Assembly: GCF_003934165.1 (NCBI RefSeq)
Contig: NZ_RKST01000007.1
Span: forward strand, 186,001-250,000
Origin: Borborobacter arsenicus
GTDB lineage: Bacteria; Pseudomonadota; Alphaproteobacteria; Rhizobiales; Rhizobiaceae
Length of the DNA: 64,000 nt
Reading direction: 5' to 3'
In this document: positions 8,642 through 18,207 of the stretch, piece by piece
Layout of the letters: each line of letters starts with the position of its first letter
Numbering within the stretch: position 1 is the first letter of the stretch
Program-made: the position numbers and the translations under genes
Notes under the pieces: model-generated
What the model saw: only the letters and a program-made list of their open reading frames with translations
Databases searched by the model: none
What the model was told of the DNA's origin: nothing

Positions 8642-9435
8642 CCGTCTCGGCACATCAGGACCAGGGTGCCCCCTTGCATGAATTGCGCAATGTGATGATG
8701 CGTTTCGGCGGCGTCGTTGCGGTGGACAATCTGACCATGGCCATCCCGAAAGGGAGCGTGCACGGGCTGATCGGCCCCAACGGCGCGGGCAAGACTACGG
8801 TAATCAACCTGATTACCGGCATGTTCTTTCCCACCGAGGGTACGATCCATTTCGCCGGCAAGCGCACGGATGGCAAGCAACCGCATGAAATCGCGGCGCT
8901 GGGGATAAGCCGCACCTATCAGAACGTGCGCTTGTTCAGTGGCATGTCCGCGCTGGAACAGGTTATGACCGGGTGCTACCTCAACCGCGACAGCAGCCTG
9001 TTCCAGTCGTTTCTGGGGATGCCGATAGCTCGCGCCAACTGGCGGCGCGTGCGCGAAAAGGCGATGCACCTCTTGGAGCGTGTCTCCATGGCCGACCGTG
9101 CCGATGAGCTGGCCGAGACGCTGTCTTATGGCGAGCAGCGCCGAATCGAGATCGCCCGCGCGCTCGGGTCCGACCCCCAGCTGTTGCTGCTGGATGAGCC
9201 GGCGGCAGGCATGAACCAATCCGAGGCGCGCGAGATCGGCAAGCTTGTCCATGAGTTGTGCGACGCCGGGCTGACTGTTCTGATGGTCGAGCACAATATG
9301 AGTATGGTGACGGAGTTCTGCCAAAGCTGCACGGTCATCAATTTCGGACGCCTGCTGATCACCGGCGACGCTGCCACATGCCTGGCCGACCCCGAAGTGC
9401 AGGCCGCCTATTTTGGACGGAAAAAGCATGCTTGA
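8638..9435 (+). CDS. Liv-type ABC ATPase (LivG family)
   Basis: A 265-residue ABC ATPase with Walker A GPNGAGKTT, signature LSYGEQRR, Walker B LLLLDEPAAGMN and the switch His in VEHNMSMV. The insert after the Q loop (QSFLGMPIARANWRRVREKA) is characteristic of LivG as opposed to LivF. It overlaps the preceding permease by 4 bases and the following ATPase by 8. Confidence 0.92.
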   Translation: MTVSAHQDQGAPLHELRNVMMRFGGVVAVDNLTMAIPKGSVHGLIGPNGAGKTTVINLITGMFFPTEGTIHFAGKRTDGKQPHEIAALGISRTYQNVRLFSGMSALEQVMTGCYLNRDSSLFQSFLGMPIARANWRRVREKAMHLLERVSMADRADELAETLSYGEQRRIEIARALGSDPQLLLLDEPAAGMNQSEAREIGKLVHELCDAGLTVLMVEHNMSMVTEFCQSCTVINFGRLLITGDAATCLADPEVQAAYFGRKKHA

Positions 9436-10123
9436 AATCAGGGGGTTGTCGGCCGGCTATGGGGCAATCAGCGCGGTGCGCGACATGGACCTGTCGGTAC
9501 GCAAGGGGTCGCTTTGCGTGCTTCTGGGCTCGAACGGGGCAGGCAAGTCTACGACGTTGCGTTGCATTGCGGGCCTGCACCGGCCGGTAACTGGAAGCAT
9601 CACGCTGGAAAGCCGGGAGATTTCGCCCATGCCGGTGCATAGCGTGGTGCGCACCGGCCTTGCGCTGGTGCCCGAGGGGCGCATGGTGGTTGCACCGCTC
9701 ACGGTGGAAGAAAACCTGGAACTGTCGCGTTTCTCCGGCCGCAACAGGGATGGCGACACGCTGGCGCGCGTGTTCGAGCTGTTCCCCCGCCTGAAGGAAC
9801 GCCGCCGCCAACATGCTGGGCTTCTGAGTGGCGGTGAGCAGCAGATGCTGGCCATCGGGCGCGCATTGATGACCCGCCCCGAAGTGTTGCTGCTGGACGA
9901 GCCGTCGATGGGGTTGGCCCCGGCGATCGTGGATCTGGTCTTTGATGCCATTGTCGCGCTACACAAGCAGGGCCAGTCTATCCTGCTCGTCGAACAGAAC
10001 GCCACGCTGGCGCTTTCGGTCTGCGATTTCGGTTATGTCATGCGGCGCGGCCATGTCGTCGTGCGCGGCAAGCCCGAGGAACTGCGCCAGAACCCGGAGG
10101 TTCTCAAAGCCTATCTGACCTGA
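9428..10123 (+). CDS. Liv-type ABC ATPase (LivF family)
   Basis: A 231-residue ABC ATPase with Walker A GSNGAGKSTT, signature LSGGEQQML and Walker B VLLLDEPSMGLAP, the usual LivF motif set. The ATG at 9428 inside the end of the LivG-like gene gives the family-like start MLEIRGLSAGYG and is preferred to earlier starts. It is the last gene of the importer operon, which then runs into the convergent IclR gene. Confidence 0.92.
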   Translation: MLEIRGLSAGYGAISAVRDMDLSVRKGSLCVLLGSNGAGKSTTLRCIAGLHRPVTGSITLESREISPMPVHSVVRTGLALVPEGRMVVAPLTVEENLELSRFSGRNRDGDTLARVFELFPRLKERRRQHAGLLSGGEQQMLAIGRALMTRPEVLLLDEPSMGLAPAIVDLVFDAIVALHKQGQSILLVEQNATLALSVCDFGYVMRRGHVVVRGKPEELRQNPEVLKAYLT

Positions 10124-10169
10124 GCGCCGGTCGTTTTGACGCCCGCGTCAGCATCTCGGCCACCGAGGT

Positions 10170-10988
10170 TCATCCAGTAACATCAAGCTGCGTCATTGTG
10201 GACGCCTTGAGGCGCCGCTCCAGTTCGGCGGCCGCGCTCAGAAGCCGATCCAGGTATGCCGGTCGCCCGCGCGAGGCCAGTTGGGGTGTCAGCCCTGCCA
10301 CGCTGACCGAACAGACGACATTGCCTTGGCTGTCTCTCACCGGCACGGCCAGCGCCGTGAGGCCAAGCGCAACGTCGTCGACCGCAAGTTCCCAGCCGCG
10401 TTTGCGAATTCTGGCCAGATCGGCCTCCAGCTTTGCCGGATCCGTTATGCTCTTGGGAGTGAGCGCGACCATCGGGCGCTTCATGGCCTTTGCGATCTCG
10501 CTTTCCGGCCGATAGGCCAGCAACAGCTTGGGCGCACCGCCGCAATTGAACGGCAATGTCCCGCCGATCGCCCACCAATGCACCTCGATCCCCCGCATGT
10601 CATGCACTCTGGCCAGGCAGACAGCGTCGCCCTTGTCGTAGACGGACAGGAAGGCAGTCATGTGGAATTCGGATGCGATATCGTTCAATACCGGCAGGGC
10701 AAGTGCCTTGAGGTCGAACTCGCCGGTGACGCTCGCGGCCAGTTCCCGTATCGCCAGGCCAAGGCGATATTGCTGGGCGCGGGCGTCGTGCGTCACGAAG
10801 CCATTGTCCATCAGCGTCAACAGAAGGCGGCGGGTCGTACCCTTGTCGAGGCCTGTGGCCACGGTCACTTCCGCCAATGTCTGCCCGTCCTTTCCGACGA
10901 AGGATTTCAGGACGGTGAGGGCGCGTGTCACCGCCCTGACATTGTGTGTATTTCCTTTTTCTTCGGCAATGACGTCAGTGGTGGTCAA
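10170..10988 (-). CDS. IclR-family transcriptional regulator
   Basis: An IclR-type repressor/activator of about 272 residues. An N-terminal winged helix-turn-helix (TLAEVTVATGLDKGTTRRLLLT) is followed by the ligand-binding domain with RVHDMRGIEVHWWAIGGTLP and LGLTALAVPVRDSQG. The TTG at 10988, with AGGA about eight bases upstream, gives a family-like start. Longer starts up to 11147 would add an unusual 50-residue extension. It is convergent with the Liv operon and divergent from the FAD oxidase gene. The bipartite motif found before both of these neighbours is the best candidate operator. The ligand is likely the imported acid or a pathway intermediate. Confidence 0.85.
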   Translation of the reverse strand: MTTTDVIAEEKGNTHNVRAVTRALTVLKSFVGKDGQTLAEVTVATGLDKGTTRRLLLTLMDNGFVTHDARAQQYRLGLAIRELAASVTGEFDLKALALPVLNDIASEFHMTAFLSVYDKGDAVCLARVHDMRGIEVHWWAIGGTLPFNCGGAPKLLLAYRPESEIAKAMKRPMVALTPKSITDPAKLEADLARIRKRGWELAVDDVALGLTALAVPVRDSQGNVVCSVSVAGLTPQLASRGRPAYLDRLLSAAAELERRLKASTMTQLDVTG

Positions 10989-11050
10989 TGTCTCTATCCT
11001 GCTGCGGTTGAAATTCACGGGGTGACGTTCGCAATGCTCAAGTCTCTCAA

Positions 11051-11087
11051 ATATGTCGTAGCATAACACAGAAATTGTGGTTTGACA
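11051..11087 (+). promoter_or_regulatory. Bipartite motif with TTGACA box before the FAD oxidase
   Basis: ATATGT (11051-11056), 11 bases, then ACAGAAATTGTGGTTTGACA (11068-11087). This matches the motif at 5472-5508 in order and spacing: ATATGT to ACAG is 17 bases start to start in both, and 14 of 20 bases of the second block agree. It lies in the divergent IclR/oxidase promoter region. Confidence 0.5.
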
Positions 11088-11188
11088 CTTTGTGGAAGGA
11101 GTGGTTCGGTCCAGGCTATTCGTAGGATGAGACGGTCTTGATGCCAAGAACGCGGGAAGAATTTCCAGCCGTATAGGGGAGGTATAAG

Positions 11189-12790
11189 ATGTGGATGACG
11201 GAGTATGTCCGTGCAGATGATTTCCTGGCAGTCGAGATGCTGCGCCAGGCGCTTGGTGATGACCGCGTGCTGGCGGATCAATCGACGCGGGACTATTACG
11301 CCAACGATATTTTCTGGCAGCCGGGCATTCCGCCGCTGGCGGTCATTGTGCCGAAGTCGGTAGCCGAAGTGGTTGAAGCGGTGAAGATGGCCGTTACAGA
11401 GGGCCTGTCCATCGTGCCGCGCGGTGGCGGCATGTCCTGCACCAAGGGCTATCTGCCCGACCGTGCCGATTCCGTCGTGATCGACGCTTGCGGGCTTGAC
11501 GATATCATCGAGCTGAATGCCGACGACCTCTATGCCACTGTTGGCGCGGGTTGCACCTGGGACAGGTTGAATGCCGCGCTTGAGCCGACCGGGCTACGGG
11601 CAGGCTGCTGGGGGCCACTTTCGGGCGCAAACGCCACGGTCGGCGGCGCCCTGTCGCAAAACAGCGCCTTTTTCGGCTCGGCCCTCAATGGAACGGTAGC
11701 CGAGACGGTTCTTGGCGTGACTGTCGTCCTGGCCAGTGGCGACAAGATCACCACGGGTTCGGGCGGGCGGAAGGGTGCCAGGCCGTTCTCGCGCCATGGT
11801 GGCCCCGATTTCACTGGCATGTTCCTTGGCGACAATGGTGCATTCGGTATCAAGGTGGCTGCGACCTTGCGGCTCGGGCCAAGGCCTCCCGCGACCGGTT
11901 GCCTGTCTTTTGGGTTCAACAGCATGCTCGACATGGTCCTAGCCCAGACCGACATGGCGCGCACCCGCCTTGTTTCGGAAGGCTTCGGCATCGACCGCAA
12001 CAAGGCCGGCCACGACATGCTTCGCATCTGCGACGGATTGCCAGTGGCGGCAAGCGCGGGAGAGGCGGCCACAGGCACCGCCGGCGGCATGCCCGTCCTG
12101 ACGGCCCACAATTACATGCTCCACATCGTGACGGAGGCCGATACGCAGGAGGAGCTGTGCCGCAAGATGGACGTGCTGCGCGAGATTGGCAGCAGGAATG
12201 GCGTCGAGATCGAGAACACCTTGCCTGAAGCCATGCGCTCCAAACCCTTTTCGCCGGTGTGGGGCATGCTTGGTAGCAATGGCGAGCGCTGGGTGCCGAT
12301 CCATGCCCTGTTTCCCTTGAGCGCAGCACGGAAGGTAACCGAGGCAAATGAGGCGTTTTTTGCGGAGCGTAAGTGGTTCATGGGCGAACATGGCATCCAG
12401 TACTCCGTCATGAGCATGACCGTCGGGAACGAGTTCTTCCTTGAACCGGCCTTCTACTGGCACGACGAGATCACGCCGCTCCATGCCAGAAGTGTCGGCG
12501 AAGACATGGTTCGTCCCTGGATGGGTCGTCCGGCGAATCCGGAATCCCGAAAGGCGGTAGCCGAATTGCGTCGCGGCGCCCAACAGCTCTATGCCGGCCT
12601 CGGCGGGGTGAACTGGCAGATCGCGCGCGACTATCCATATGCTGAATTGCTTGACCCCGAAACCTGGGCCTTCGCGCAAGCGATCAAGCGCGCACTCGAT
12701 CCTGCCGGCCTGATGAACCCCGGCTCGCTGGGCTTCGGGCTGACACGTTCGTCGCCGATCGTCTGGAGCAATTCCAGCAAAAGTGCGTAG
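11189..12790 (+). CDS. FAD-linked oxidase (GlcD/VAO family)
   Basis: A 533-residue flavoprotein of the vanillyl-alcohol-oxidase/glycolate-oxidase (GlcD) superfamily. The FAD-binding PCMH domain covers about residues 45-225, with IVPRGGGMSCTKGYLP and the PLSGANATVGGALSQNSAFFG loop. The C-terminal end has LDPAGLMNPGSLGFG. Such enzymes oxidise 2-hydroxy acids or phenolic alcohols. Start 11189 follows GGGGAGG; an ATG at 11195 is an alternative. It is divergent from the IclR gene and shares a promoter motif with the Liv operon, so it probably acts in the same pathway. The last codons lie inside a dispersed intergenic palindrome, so the C-terminal VWSNSSKSA tail is repeat-derived. Confidence 0.85.
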   Translation: MWMTEYVRADDFLAVEMLRQALGDDRVLADQSTRDYYANDIFWQPGIPPLAVIVPKSVAEVVEAVKMAVTEGLSIVPRGGGMSCTKGYLPDRADSVVIDACGLDDIIELNADDLYATVGAGCTWDRLNAALEPTGLRAGCWGPLSGANATVGGALSQNSAFFGSALNGTVAETVLGVTVVLASGDKITTGSGGRKGARPFSRHGGPDFTGMFLGDNGAFGIKVAATLRLGPRPPATGCLSFGFNSMLDMVLAQTDMARTRLVSEGFGIDRNKAGHDMLRICDGLPVAASAGEAATGTAGGMPVLTAHNYMLHIVTEADTQEELCRKMDVLREIGSRNGVEIENTLPEAMRSKPFSPVWGMLGSNGERWVPIHALFPLSAARKVTEANEAFFAERKWFMGEHGIQYSVMSMTVGNEFFLEPAFYWHDEITPLHARSVGEDMVRPWMGRPANPESRKAVAELRRGAQQLYAGLGGVNWQIARDYPYAELLDPETWAFAQAIKRALDPAGLMNPGSLGFGLTRSSPIVWSNSSKSA

Positions 12791-12814
12791 CGGTTTTGCG
12801 TCCGGAATTGCGTA
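12766..12814. repeat. Dispersed intergenic palindrome, copy 1
   Basis: Nested inverted repeats: outer arms GCAATTCC (12768-12775) and GGAATTGC (12804-12811), inner arms GCAAAA (12777-12782) and TTTTGC (12794-12799). The centre AAAAGTGCGTAGCGGTTTTGCG matches copy 2 at 32979-33022 nearly base for base, while the outer arms changed in a paired way. Short palindromes of this type are abundant between genes in rhizobial genomes. It also supplies the stop codon of the FAD oxidase gene. Confidence 0.75.
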
Positions 12815-12902
12815 AACACAGGATGGGTCGTTTCTGCGGTTCAGGGAAAAGCCTGGGCTGCGGCGATCCTGCCTTGCTTCGTCTGGGTCTTGGAGCGCAT
12901 CT

Positions 12903-14681
12903 TCAACAATACAGCGCGGTTTCGGCGTGATCCGTAATCGTCGAAGGGCGCAAAACTGCCTGTGCCAGGCCGGGGGCCTGGCATGCTACCTGATCTGCAA
13001 AAAAGCGGGCCAGCACAATGCGCCCGTTTTTTGTCGGGTTATCCGTCCCAGACAGAATCTGCCGATGGGCCGCAAGCGCCATGCGCGACAACAGTGCAAG
13101 TCCTAGCGTATGACCAAACAAGGCAAGATAGGGCGTGGCCCCCGCAAGAGCATCTTGACGAGCATTGCGAGCAACGGCGTTCAAGACGAAGTCTGTTGCG
13201 GATGTGAAATTGGCATTCGCTTCTCTCAAGCCGATGCCTGTCGCAACGAGATCTGAATGGCCGCTTGTGACAAGCTCTTCTGCGATGCTGGACATGTCTT
13301 CGATGAGGCAACGAACCGCGGCGGCGCCGGAAACCGGGAGTTTGCGCGTCACAAGGTCGATGGCCTGGATGCCGTTCGTCCCTTCGTAGATGGGAGCGAT
13401 CCGGGCATCGCGCATATGTTGCGCCGCTCCGGTTTCTTCAATGAAGCCCATGCCCCCGTGAACCTGCACCCCGAGAGACGCGACTTCACAGCCGACATCG
13501 CTTCCATAGGCCTTGGCCACGGGAATGAGAAGCGAAGCTGTCTCGGCGGCACGGCTTCTTGTCTCCCCATTTGTCTCGACACGAGCCCGATCCAGTGATG
13601 CCGCAGTGAAATAGCAGATGGCACGGCTGGCATGAATTTTCGATTTCATGGCAAGCAGCATCCGTTTAACATCCTGGTGCTGGATGATCGGAACAGCGTC
13701 CACACTGCCATTTGAGTAGCCCTGGCGTCTTTCCCGTGCGTAGGCGAGCGCCTGCTGGAACGCGCGCTCGGCAATGGCAACGCCCTGTAGGCCCATACCG
13801 AGACGCGCATTGTTCATCATCGTGAACATGCAATTGAGGCCACGGTTTTCCTCGCCGACGAGCCAGCCCACTGCGCCTTCACCGTCGCCGAAGATCATCG
13901 TGCAGGTCGGGGACGCATGTATGCCGAGCTTGTGTTCGATGCCGCCGCAACGCACATCGTTTCGAGTGCCGTCGGGCAGAATTTTAGGGACGAGGAAGAG
14001 CGAAATTCCCCGCGTGCCCGCAGGAGCACCCGCTATCCTTGCCAGCACGAGATGGACAATGTTGTCCGTCAGATCGTGCTCCCCATAGGTGATGAATATC
14101 TTCTGGCCCTTGATCCTGTAGCTGCCGTCCCCGGCCTGTTTCGCGCTGCTTCTTGTTGTCGAAAGATCGGAGCCCGCATTTGGCTCCGTCAGGTTCATGG
14201 TGCCCATCCACTCTCCCGACACGAGCTTTTCAAGATATTGCTGCTTGAGGGCTGGAGACCCATGCGCCGCAATCGCCTCGATGGCTCCAGCGGTCAGCAT
14301 CGGACCGAGCGCAAAAGCCATCGATGCCGAGTTCCAGATTTCGGTGCATGCGACCTGGAGGAGCAGCGGCAATCCCTGCCCACCCCATTCGGGATCACAG
14401 GAAAGCGAATTCCAGCCGGCCTTCATCCATGTCTGATAGATGGACTTCCAGCCTGGAGGCGAGATCACCCGATCGCCCTCCAATCGCGCGCCAACCTCAT
14501 CGCCCTTTCGATTGTGCGGCGCGATGCGCTCGCTTGCAAAACGCCCAGCCTCTTCGACGATGGCAGCAACCAGGTCCTTCGTGATGTCGCCGCAAAGCCC
14601 ATCCGCGATCGATTGGCCCAGGCCGCCGATCTCATTCATTGCAAACATGATGTCGTCGGTGGGGGCGCAATAGGCAGTCAA
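12903..14681 (-). CDS. Acyl-CoA dehydrogenase (long, DmdC-like type)
   Basis: About 592 residues, the length of the DmdC-like subgroup of acyl-CoA dehydrogenases, which carry an extra C-terminal domain. Visible are GTMNLTEPNAGSDL (FAD/acyl binding), IEHKLGIHASPTC, GMGLQGVAIAERAFQQAL and QVHGGMGFIEETG followed by YEGTNGIQAIDLVTRK. It introduces the alpha-beta double bond into an acyl-CoA and passes electrons to ETF. A TTG at 14681 with GGAG eight bases upstream gives MTAYCAPTDDIMFAM, the usual start of this subgroup; the longer frame has no support. It is the last gene of a six-gene minus-strand operon, downstream of the thiolase. Confidence 0.88.
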   Translation of the reverse strand: MTAYCAPTDDIMFAMNEIGGLGQSIADGLCGDITKDLVAAIVEEAGRFASERIAPHNRKGDEVGARLEGDRVISPPGWKSIYQTWMKAGWNSLSCDPEWGGQGLPLLLQVACTEIWNSASMAFALGPMLTAGAIEAIAAHGSPALKQQYLEKLVSGEWMGTMNLTEPNAGSDLSTTRSSAKQAGDGSYRIKGQKIFITYGEHDLTDNIVHLVLARIAGAPAGTRGISLFLVPKILPDGTRNDVRCGGIEHKLGIHASPTCTMIFGDGEGAVGWLVGEENRGLNCMFTMMNNARLGMGLQGVAIAERAFQQALAYARERRQGYSNGSVDAVPIIQHQDVKRMLLAMKSKIHASRAICYFTAASLDRARVETNGETRSRAAETASLLIPVAKAYGSDVGCEVASLGVQVHGGMGFIEETGAAQHMRDARIAPIYEGTNGIQAIDLVTRKLPVSGAAAVRCLIEDMSSIAEELVTSGHSDLVATGIGLREANANFTSATDFVLNAVARNARQDALAGATPYLALFGHTLGLALLSRMALAAHRQILSGTDNPTKNGRIVLARFFADQVACQAPGLAQAVLRPSTITDHAETALYC

Positions 14682-14719
14682 GAGGTTCTCCAACCAATAT
14701 TCATATGCTGCATGAAGCG

Positions 14720-15910
14720 TCAGGCCCTTTCCAGGGCAAGGGCAATGCCTTGTCCGCCACCGATGCACATGGTGACGAGCGCGCGGCGGGCAGAAATGCG
14801 TTCCAGTTCGTAGACGGCCTTGACGGTGATAATGGCACCGCTGGCGCCGACCGGATGGCCGAGGGCGATAGCGCCTCCGTTAATATTGGTCCTGTCAGCC
14901 GGCAGGCCAAGCTCGCGCGCGACCGCGCAAGCCTGGGCGGCAAAAGCCTCGTTGGATTCGACAAGGTCGAAATCGTCAATCGTCAGTCCAGTTCGCGCCA
15001 GCAGTCTGCGTACGGCCGGTACCGGTCCCATGCCCATTTCCTCGGGATCCACTCCGGCGTGAGCCCATCCGATGATCCTTGCCATTGGCGAGAGCCTGTA
15101 ACGGTCGATGGCTTTGCTGCTGGCAAGCACGAGCGCCGCAGCGCCGTCATTGATCGACGAAGCGTTGCCCGCGGTAACGGTCCCATCCTTCTCGAAAACC
15201 GGTCGAAGCGAGGCGATTTTGTCGATGCTCGTTCCGGGACGAACATTCTCGTCCACATCAAAGGAACGTTCCGTTTTCCCGTCCTTGACCGTGACAGGCA
15301 TGATCTGACTGGCGAACCGTTTCTCCTCGATAGCCCTCGCTGCGCGCCGGTGGCTTTCGACCGCCAGGGCATCTTGTTCCTCGCGTGAAATTTGCCTGCT
15401 GCGGGCCACGTTTTCGGCAGTCACGCCCATATGTCCATGGCCGAAAGGGTCATTCAGAGCGCCGGTCAGCGCATCTACGGCCGCGGTGTCCCCCATCTTC
15501 TGGCCCCACCGGGCGGACGATAGGAAATACGGCGCGCGGCTCATCACTTCGCAACCGCCCGCCACGGCCACGTCGCACTCTCCGCCCGCGATTGCTTGTG
15601 CGGCGCTGACGATCGCCTGAATGCCCGAGCCGCAGAGCCGGTTCACATTCATCGCCGGCGTCTTGATCGGCAGCCCCGCCTTCAGGGCTGCGACGCGCGC
15701 CAGATACATGTCCCGTGGTTCAGTATTGATGACCTGGCCGAAAACCACATGCCCGATGGCCGCTGGATCGACGCCGGAGCGCCTCACGGCCTCGGCCGTG
15801 CAGAGAGCCGCCAACTCTGTCGGCGGATGGTTTTTGAGAGCCCCCCCGAACACGCCGATAGCCGTGCGGGTGGCACTTGCGATGAAGATATCCTTGCTGG
15901 ACGAGGTCAT
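14720..15910 (-). CDS. Acetyl-CoA acyltransferase (thiolase)
   Basis: A 396-residue thiolase with all catalytic residues: nucleophile Cys93 in [18 protein letters not shown], His352 in GHPVGASGA and Cys382 in CIGGGQG. It would cleave a 3-ketoacyl-CoA to acetyl-CoA (or propionyl-CoA) and a shortened acyl-CoA. The ATG at 15910 overlaps the stop of the upstream kinase-like gene (ATGA), so the two are translationally coupled. In the context of the operon it performs the last step of a beta-oxidation-like sequence. Confidence 0.93.
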   Translation of the reverse strand: MTSSSKDIFIASATRTAIGVFGGALKNHPPTELAALCTAEAVRRSGVDPAAIGHVVFGQVINTEPRDMYLARVAALKAGLPIKTPAMNVNRLCGSGIQAIVSAAQAIAGGECDVAVAGGCEVMSRAPYFLSSARWGQKMGDTAAVDALTGALNDPFGHGHMGVTAENVARSRQISREEQDALAVESHRRAARAIEEKRFASQIMPVTVKDGKTERSFDVDENVRPGTSIDKIASLRPVFEKDGTVTAGNASSINDGAAALVLASSKAIDRYRLSPMARIIGWAHAGVDPEEMGMGPVPAVRRLLARTGLTIDDFDLVESNEAFAAQACAVARELGLPADRTNINGGAIALGHPVGASGAIITVKAVYELERISARRALVTMCIGGGQGIALALERA

Positions 15911-16968
15911 GATCGGGTTTGCCTCGATGAAGTTGAGGGGTAAGGCACGTTGTTTGTGTCGGCCAATCGGCGACCGAGCGCGGCGGCGACTTCCGTCATT
16001 GCAGCGGCGGCCCCGGCGTCGGCACTCGAAGCGTTTCCATCCAGGTGGCGCTTCTTGACCCCTTGCGTGATCGCGGCGAAACGAAACGCATGAAACGCCA
16101 GCAGAAGGTTCCATTCCCGCGGAAAATCCAGCCGGCTGGATTGCAGGAACGATTGCAGGAACGCGTCTTCGGAGGGAATGCCCTGGCTTTCCCGATCCAG
16201 TTCACCCAGGCCCTTCACATAGCCGTCACGGGGAAGGCGCAGCATGGTGCAGAAATAGGCGATATCGACCAGCGGCGTTCCCAAGGTCGAAAGTTCCCAG
16301 TCCAGTATGCCGATGATCTTTGGCTGGGAAGGGTGGAATACCAGGTTGTCAATGCGGAAATCGCCATGCACCAGCGCAATGCTGTCGTCTGCTGGCTGCC
16401 AGCCAGACAGGCGCACGATCAATTCCTCCATATCGGGGAGGGTCTCGGTTTCGGAGGCGCGATACTGGTCGATCCAGCGCTCGATCTGGCGCTGGACATA
16501 GTTGCCGGGCCGGCCATAGTCGCCCAAGCCGACCGCGGTCGGATCGACGCGCGTCAATTCACCCAGAACACGCGCAATTTCCCCATAGTAGTCCGCCCGC
16601 TTTTCCCGTGGCATATCTGCAAGAGCGGGGTCCCAGAAGACCCTTCCCTCGAGGAAATCCATCGTGAAGAATGCAGTTCCGATGATGGAGCTGTCCTCGC
16701 ACAGGATGCCTACATTCGGGACCGGCACGGCTGTCGGCCCGAGCGCCTTCATCACGCGGAATTCCCGCTCCACCGCATGCGCGGAACGCAGCAGAACGCC
16801 AAGTGGCTTACGGCGCAGCACATATCTGCCGGATACGGCCTCGATCAGGAAGGTTGGGTTCGATTGGCCACCGGCAAACTTCCTGGCCACCGCCGGGCCG
16901 CGAAATCCTGGCAGATGCGCCTCCAGATAGGGGACAAGCCGATCGAGATCGAGTAGCGGCCCGCTCAT
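15907..16968 (-). CDS. APH-family phosphotransferase (ACAD10/11- or LvaA-like acyl-CoA kinase)
   Basis: A 353-residue aminoglycoside-phosphotransferase-fold protein. Kinase motifs are present: [12 protein letters not shown] (nucleotide loop), [13 protein letters not shown] (catalytic Asp) and [15 protein letters not shown] (metal-binding Asp). This subgroup is the bacterial counterpart of the APH domain of human ACAD10/ACAD11, and of LvaA, which phosphorylates 4-hydroxyacyl-CoA. The adjacent acyl-CoA dehydrogenase overlaps its start by 4 bases, the same pairing that is fused in ACAD10/11. A role in removing a 4-hydroxyl group before beta-oxidation is therefore likely, by inference. Confidence 0.82.
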   Translation of the reverse strand: MSGPLLDLDRLVPYLEAHLPGFRGPAVARKFAGGQSNPTFLIEAVSGRYVLRRKPLGVLLRSAHAVEREFRVMKALGPTAVPVPNVGILCEDSSIIGTAFFTMDFLEGRVFWDPALADMPREKRADYYGEIARVLGELTRVDPTAVGLGDYGRPGNYVQRQIERWIDQYRASETETLPDMEELIVRLSGWQPADDSIALVHGDFRIDNLVFHPSQPKIIGILDWELSTLGTPLVDIAYFCTMLRLPRDGYVKGLGELDRESQGIPSEDAFLQSFLQSSRLDFPREWNLLLAFHAFRFAAITQGVKKRHLDGNASSADAGAAAAMTEVAAALGRRLADTNNVPYPSTSSRQTRS

Positions 16969-18185
16969 GCCTGCCGCGCCATTCCGTGTTGCCGCAGAAG
17001 ATGACGACCAAGGGTCATCAGGTGGACGGCATCCGGACCGTCGGCGATACGGATCGTGCGTGCATATTTCCAGGCCTCCGCCAGGAACGTGTCCTGGCTG
17101 ACGCCCATGGCGCCGAAGAGCTGGATCGCCCGGTCGATCACCGTCTGCGCCATGGACGGCGCGACAATCTTTATCATGGCTACCGCATCGCGCGCCGCCT
17201 TGTTGCCCTCGCGGTCCATCCTGTCGGCCGCCGCAAGCGTCAGCAGGCGGGCCTGCTCTATCTCGCAGGCGCTGCGGGCGATGTCCTCGCGCACCGTGCC
17301 CTGTTCTGCCAGCGGCCTGCCGAATGCGACCCGCTGATGGGCGCGCTGGCACATTAGTTCGAGGGCGCGCTGCGCGCAACCGATCAGCCGCATGCAATGG
17401 TGGATGCGCCCTGGTCCGAGACGACCCTGCGCAATCTCGAATCCACGTCCTTCGCCCAGCAGCATGTTCTCACGGGGTACCCGCACATTCTCCAGGACGA
17501 TCTCCGCATGGCCATGCGGCGCGTCGTCATGCCCGAACACCTGCATCGGACGGACCATCGTGACGCCGGCCGTCGCGGTCGGCACCAGGATCATCGATTG
17601 CTGCTTGTGGCGTTCGGCATCCGGGTCGGACTTTCCCATTACGATCATGATCTCGCAACGCGGATCGAGTGCGCCGCTCGCCCACCATTTGCGCCCGTTG
17701 ATGACGTAGCTGTCCCCGTCCGCTACGATGGAACAGCGCACATTGGTCGCGTCCGACGAGGCCACCTCAGGCTCCGTCATGCAGAAGGCTGATCTGATGC
17801 GGCCCTCGAGCAGCGGTTCGAGCCAGCGCTTCTTCTGCGCGCTGGTCCCGTAGCGCACGAAGACTTCCATATTCCCCGTATCGGGGGCGCTGCAGTTGAA
17901 GACTTCCGCACCGATCATCGAACGCCCCATGATCTCGCTCAAGGGCGCGTATTCGAGATTGGTCAGGCCTTTGCCATAGTCGGATTGCGGTAGCCACAGG
18001 TTCCAGAGTCCTTGTTCCCTGGCCTTTGCCTTCAGCTCTTCCATGACCGGCGGGATCGTCCACCGGTCCGCTGCCGTCATGACATGGGCATGATAGGAGG
18101 CTTCGGCGGGATAGACGTGTTCTTCCATGAACGCCGTCAGGCGATCGGCGATGGAACGCGTCCTTTCAGACAGGGTGAAATCCAC
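16965..18185 (-). CDS. Acyl-CoA dehydrogenase, ACAD11/LvaC-like
   Basis: A 406-residue acyl-CoA dehydrogenase fold protein. It has [55 protein letters not shown] and the terminal [19 protein letters not shown] seen in the ACAD10/11 group. Members paired with an APH kinase act on phosphorylated 4-hydroxyacyl-CoA and not in a simple dehydrogenation. A GTG start at 18185 has a well-placed AGGAGA; the TTG 15 bases earlier covers that site and is not used here. It is coupled to the kinase gene by a 4-base overlap. Confidence 0.87.
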   Translation of the reverse strand: MDFTLSERTRSIADRLTAFMEEHVYPAEASYHAHVMTAADRWTIPPVMEELKAKAREQGLWNLWLPQSDYGKGLTNLEYAPLSEIMGRSMIGAEVFNCSAPDTGNMEVFVRYGTSAQKKRWLEPLLEGRIRSAFCMTEPEVASSDATNVRCSIVADGDSYVINGRKWWASGALDPRCEIMIVMGKSDPDAERHKQQSMILVPTATAGVTMVRPMQVFGHDDAPHGHAEIVLENVRVPRENMLLGEGRGFEIAQGRLGPGRIHHCMRLIGCAQRALELMCQRAHQRVAFGRPLAEQGTVREDIARSACEIEQARLLTLAAADRMDREGNKAARDAVAMIKIVAPSMAQTVIDRAIQLFGAMGVSQDTFLAEAWKYARTIRIADGPDAVHLMTLGRHLLRQHGMARQA

Positions 18186-18207
18186 AGCGGGTCTCCTCAA
18201 TACGGTC

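Noticed and set aside
10281-11066. A 261-codon plus-strand frame opposite the first IclR gene
   Set aside because: No motifs, and it overlaps a clear IclR regulator and the divergent promoter.
14705-15388. A plus-strand frame opposite the thiolase gene
   Set aside because: It overlaps the catalytic region of the thiolase and resembles no family.
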